DNA of 6,151 nt from JBATBW01 sp049662565 (GTDB lineage Bacteria; Bacillota_I; Bacilli_A; Erysipelotrichales; Erysipelotrichaceae), in NCBI GenBank assembly GCA_049662565.1, contig JBATBW010000073.1, positions 1 through 6,151 on the forward strand, in the 5' to 3' direction. This document shows, piece after piece, positions 3,950-6,151 of this stretch; the stretch's first letter is position 1, and every line of letters begins with the position of its first letter. Below the pieces are notes generated by a model that was not told the origin of the DNA, ran no database searches, and worked only from the letters and a program-made list of their open reading frames with translations. The position numbers were made by a program, and so were the translations under genes.

Positions 3950-6151
3950 ATGTCATTTTTAGATCAAATATTTAACGTTGAAAAAAAACGTATTAAAGAG
4001 TTAGAAATTATTGCGAATAAGGTAGAGAGTTTAAAGGAAACCTTTAAAGGATATACAGATGAACAATTAAAAGAAAATACTTTTAAGTATCAAGAAAGAA
4101 TTGCTGATGGGGAAAGTTTAGATGCTATATTGCCCGAAGCTTATGCGAATATTCGAGAAGCGGCATTAAGAGTAATTAACGAATATCCTTATCATGTTCA
4201 ATTATTAGGAGCTATTGCGTTACACCAAGGTGATATTGCGGAAATGAAAACAGGGGAAGGTAAAACATTAACTTCTATTATGCCGGTTTATTTAAATGCT
4301 TTATCAAGAAAAGGTGTGCACGTAGTTACAGTAAATGAATATTTAGCCGGTCGTGATGCAAATTGGATGGGGAAAATCTACCGTTTTTTAGGATTAAGCG
4401 TTGGTGTTAATTTACGGGCTTTAACTCCTAGTGATAAAAGAGCGGCGTATAATTGTGATATTACTTATTCGACAAATGCTGAATTAGGGTTTGATTACTT
4501 AAGAGATAATATGGCAGTAAACTTAAAAGATAAAGTACAAAGAGAATTAAACTTTGCTTTAGTCGATGAAGTTGACTCAATTTTAATCGATGAATCAAGA
4601 ACCCCATTAATTATTTCGGGTGGAGAAAAAGAAACGGCAAATTTATATCTTCAAGCTGACAAATTTGCGAAGATGTTAAATGCCGAAGATGATTATCAAA
4701 TCGATGTTAAAGACAAGATTGTTACTTTAACGGAAAGTGGAATTAAAAAGGGTGAGAAATATTTTAATTTGAAAAATTTATATGATTTAGATCATACAAA
4801 TATTGTTCACCATATTAATCAAGCATTAAAGGCTAATTACATTATGTCTAATGATGTTGAGTATGTTGTTAACGAAGGAAAGATTGTTATTGTCGATCAA
4901 TTCACTGGTCGTTTAATGCCAGGAAGAGCATATTCTGATGGCTTACACCAAGCGATTGAAGCGAAAGAAAAAGTTAAAGTTAATCAAGAAACTTCAACGC
5001 TTGCGACAATCACTTACCAAAACTATTTTAGATTATATTCTAAACTAGCTGGTATGACAGGAACGGCAAAAACGGAAGAAGAAGAATTCTTAAAGATTTA
5101 TAATATGCGAGTTATTACTATACCTACAAATCGTCCAGTTATTCGTATTGATGCACCAGATGCAATATATGGTACGCAAAAAGCGAAATATAATGCCTTA
5201 ATTGATGAAATAGTTGAGCGTCATAAGACCGGTCAACCGATTTTAGTTGGGACAATTTCGGTTGAAACTAGTGAATTAATTTCAAAGATGTTAAAAAGAG
5301 CGGGCGTTAAGCATGAAATATTAAATGCGAAGAATCATGCTCGTGAAGCTAATATTATTGAAAATGCTGGTCAAAAGTTTGCGGTAACAATCGCAACGAA
5401 TATGGCTGGTCGTGGTACGGATATTAAAATTAATGATGAAGTTAAGAGTTTAGGTGGACTTGCTGTATTAGGTAGCGAACGTCATGAATCACGAAGAATT
5501 GATAACCAATTAAGAGGTCGTTCTGGTCGTCAAGGAGATCCAGGTTTCTCACAATTCTATGTATCGATTCAAGATGAATTGATGGTGCGTTTTGGTGGAT
5601 CTAAAGTAGAAGCTTTATTTACGCAACTTGGAGATAATAAAATTGAATCTTCAATGATTACTAAATCTATTTCTTCGGCTCAAAAAAGAGTTGAGGGTAT
5701 GAACTTTGATATTCGTAAAACTTTATTAGATTATGATGATGTATTAAGACAACAAAGAGAAATAATTTATGAACAAAGAGATGAAATTCTTGAAAAAGAT
5801 GATGTTCATGATTTATTAAAAGATATGTTTGGTAAAGTAATTGAAGGTATTGTTGATCGTCATATTGAAACTACAGGTAAAGAAACAGAATTAAATATTG
5901 GCACTTTAAAAGAAGGATTAGAAAAATATGGTGTAGATATTACTAATATTGATTTTAGTAATTATTCATTAAATAATCTAAGTAGTACTAAAGATGATTT
6001 AATTAATATTGCTTGGAACCAATATAGCGATAAGATTAAACCTTATTACGAACAAATGTTGCCGATTGAAAAGACAATGGTTTTACGTTTCACTGACCGT
6101 ATTTGGGTAGATCATATTGATATTATGAGTAAATTAAGAGATGGTATTGGT
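3950..6151 (+). CDS. secA: SecA, preprotein translocase ATPase (3' end cut by window)
   Basis: SecA drives unfolded preproteins through the SecYEG channel by ATP hydrolysis, working between cytoplasm and membrane. ATG 3950 has GGAGG at 3938-3942, 7 nt away. All 734 codons to the window edge are open. Visible in order: Walker A MKTGEGKT (99-106), VTVNEYLAGRD (127-137), TYSTNAELGFDYLRDN (172-187), Walker B VDEVDS (205-210), the preprotein-binding domain (about 225-365), AGMTGTA (367-373), VGTISVETSE (433-442), the second nucleotide-fold motif IATNMAGRGTDI (481-492), QLRGRSGRQGDPG (520-532), and the helical scaffold around EGMNFDIRKTLLDYDDVLRQ (582-601). SecA is usually about 780-840 residues, so roughly the last 50-100, including any zinc-binding tail, lie outside. 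All helicase motifs are intact, so I read it as the housekeeping SecA1, although a lone SecA2 cannot be excluded from this window. Confidence 0.97.
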   Translation, partial: MSFLDQIFNVEKKRIKELEIIANKVESLKETFKGYTDEQLKENTFKYQERIADGESLDAILPEAYANIREAALRVINEYPYHVQLLGAIALHQGDIAEMKTGEGKTLTSIMPVYLNALSRKGVHVVTVNEYLAGRDANWMGKIYRFLGLSVGVNLRALTPSDKRAAYNCDITYSTNAELGFDYLRDNMAVNLKDKVQRELNFALVDEVDSILIDESRTPLIISGGEKETANLYLQADKFAKMLNAEDDYQIDVKDKIVTLTESGIKKGEKYFNLKNLYDLDHTNIVHHINQALKANYIMSNDVEYVVNEGKIVIVDQFTGRLMPGRAYSDGLHQAIEAKEKVKVNQETSTLATITYQNYFRLYSKLAGMTGTAKTEEEEFLKIYNMRVITIPTNRPVIRIDAPDAIYGTQKAKYNALIDEIVERHKTGQPILVGTISVETSELISKMLKRAGVKHEILNAKNHAREANIIENAGQKFAVTIATNMAGRGTDIKINDEVKSLGGLAVLGSERHESRRIDNQLRGRSGRQGDPGFSQFYVSIQDELMVRFGGSKVEALFTQLGDNKIESSMITKSISSAQKRVEGMNFDIRKTLLDYDDVLRQQREIIYEQRDEILEKDDVHDLLKDMFGKVIEGIVDRHIETTGKETELNIGTLKEGLEKYGVDITNIDFSNYSLNNLSSTKDDLINIAWNQYSDKIKPYYEQMLPIEKTMVLRFTDRIWVDHIDIMSKLRDGIG

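Overview
The window is AT-rich DNA, almost certainly from a low-GC Gram-positive bacterium (Firmicutes/Bacillota). The basis is strong AGGAG-type ribosome binding sites, intrinsic terminators, AT-rich codon use, and a comFA-comFC pair followed by secA. UGA is used as a stop (end of comFA), so it is not a Mycoplasma-code organism. I cannot name the genus; a Bacilli or Erysipelotrichia-like lineage fits best. All recognisable genes are on the + strand.

Region 1 (1-1276) is an accessory module: the tail of a probable AbiEi-type antitoxin, overlapping by 8 nt an AbiEii-type nucleotidyltransferase toxin (type IV toxin-antitoxin system), closed by a strong intrinsic terminator. The toxin reading frame is broken by a single -1 shift exactly at its conserved KGG(T/S)S motif. 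The break falls on a perfect X XXY YYZ slippery heptamer (TTTAAAG), so it is either a one-base deletion or sequence error, or a programmed -1 frameshift that would restore the catalytic motif exactly.

Region 2 (1277-1904) has no convincing gene. It holds several inverted repeats that could fold into a branched RNA, a 49-codon open stretch with a good ribosome binding site but no proper start codon, a cluster of TTGCAA-like motifs, and a candidate extended -10 promoter. The last two probably serve the comF operon.

Region 3 (1905-3907) is the competence pair comFA (DNA-uptake helicase) and comFC (phosphoribosyltransferase-like partner). Their reading frames overlap. A cold-shock protein gene follows 36 nt after comFC, then a terminator. 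As I recall gene order in related genomes, a ribosome hibernation factor gene (hpf) often sits where the cold-shock gene is here.

Region 4 (3950-6151) is secA, the ATPase motor of general protein secretion, with its own extended -10 promoter. The first 734 codons are present and the gene runs off the window end. Regions 3 and 4 look like core chromosome; region 1 looks like a mobile or decaying insertion beside it.
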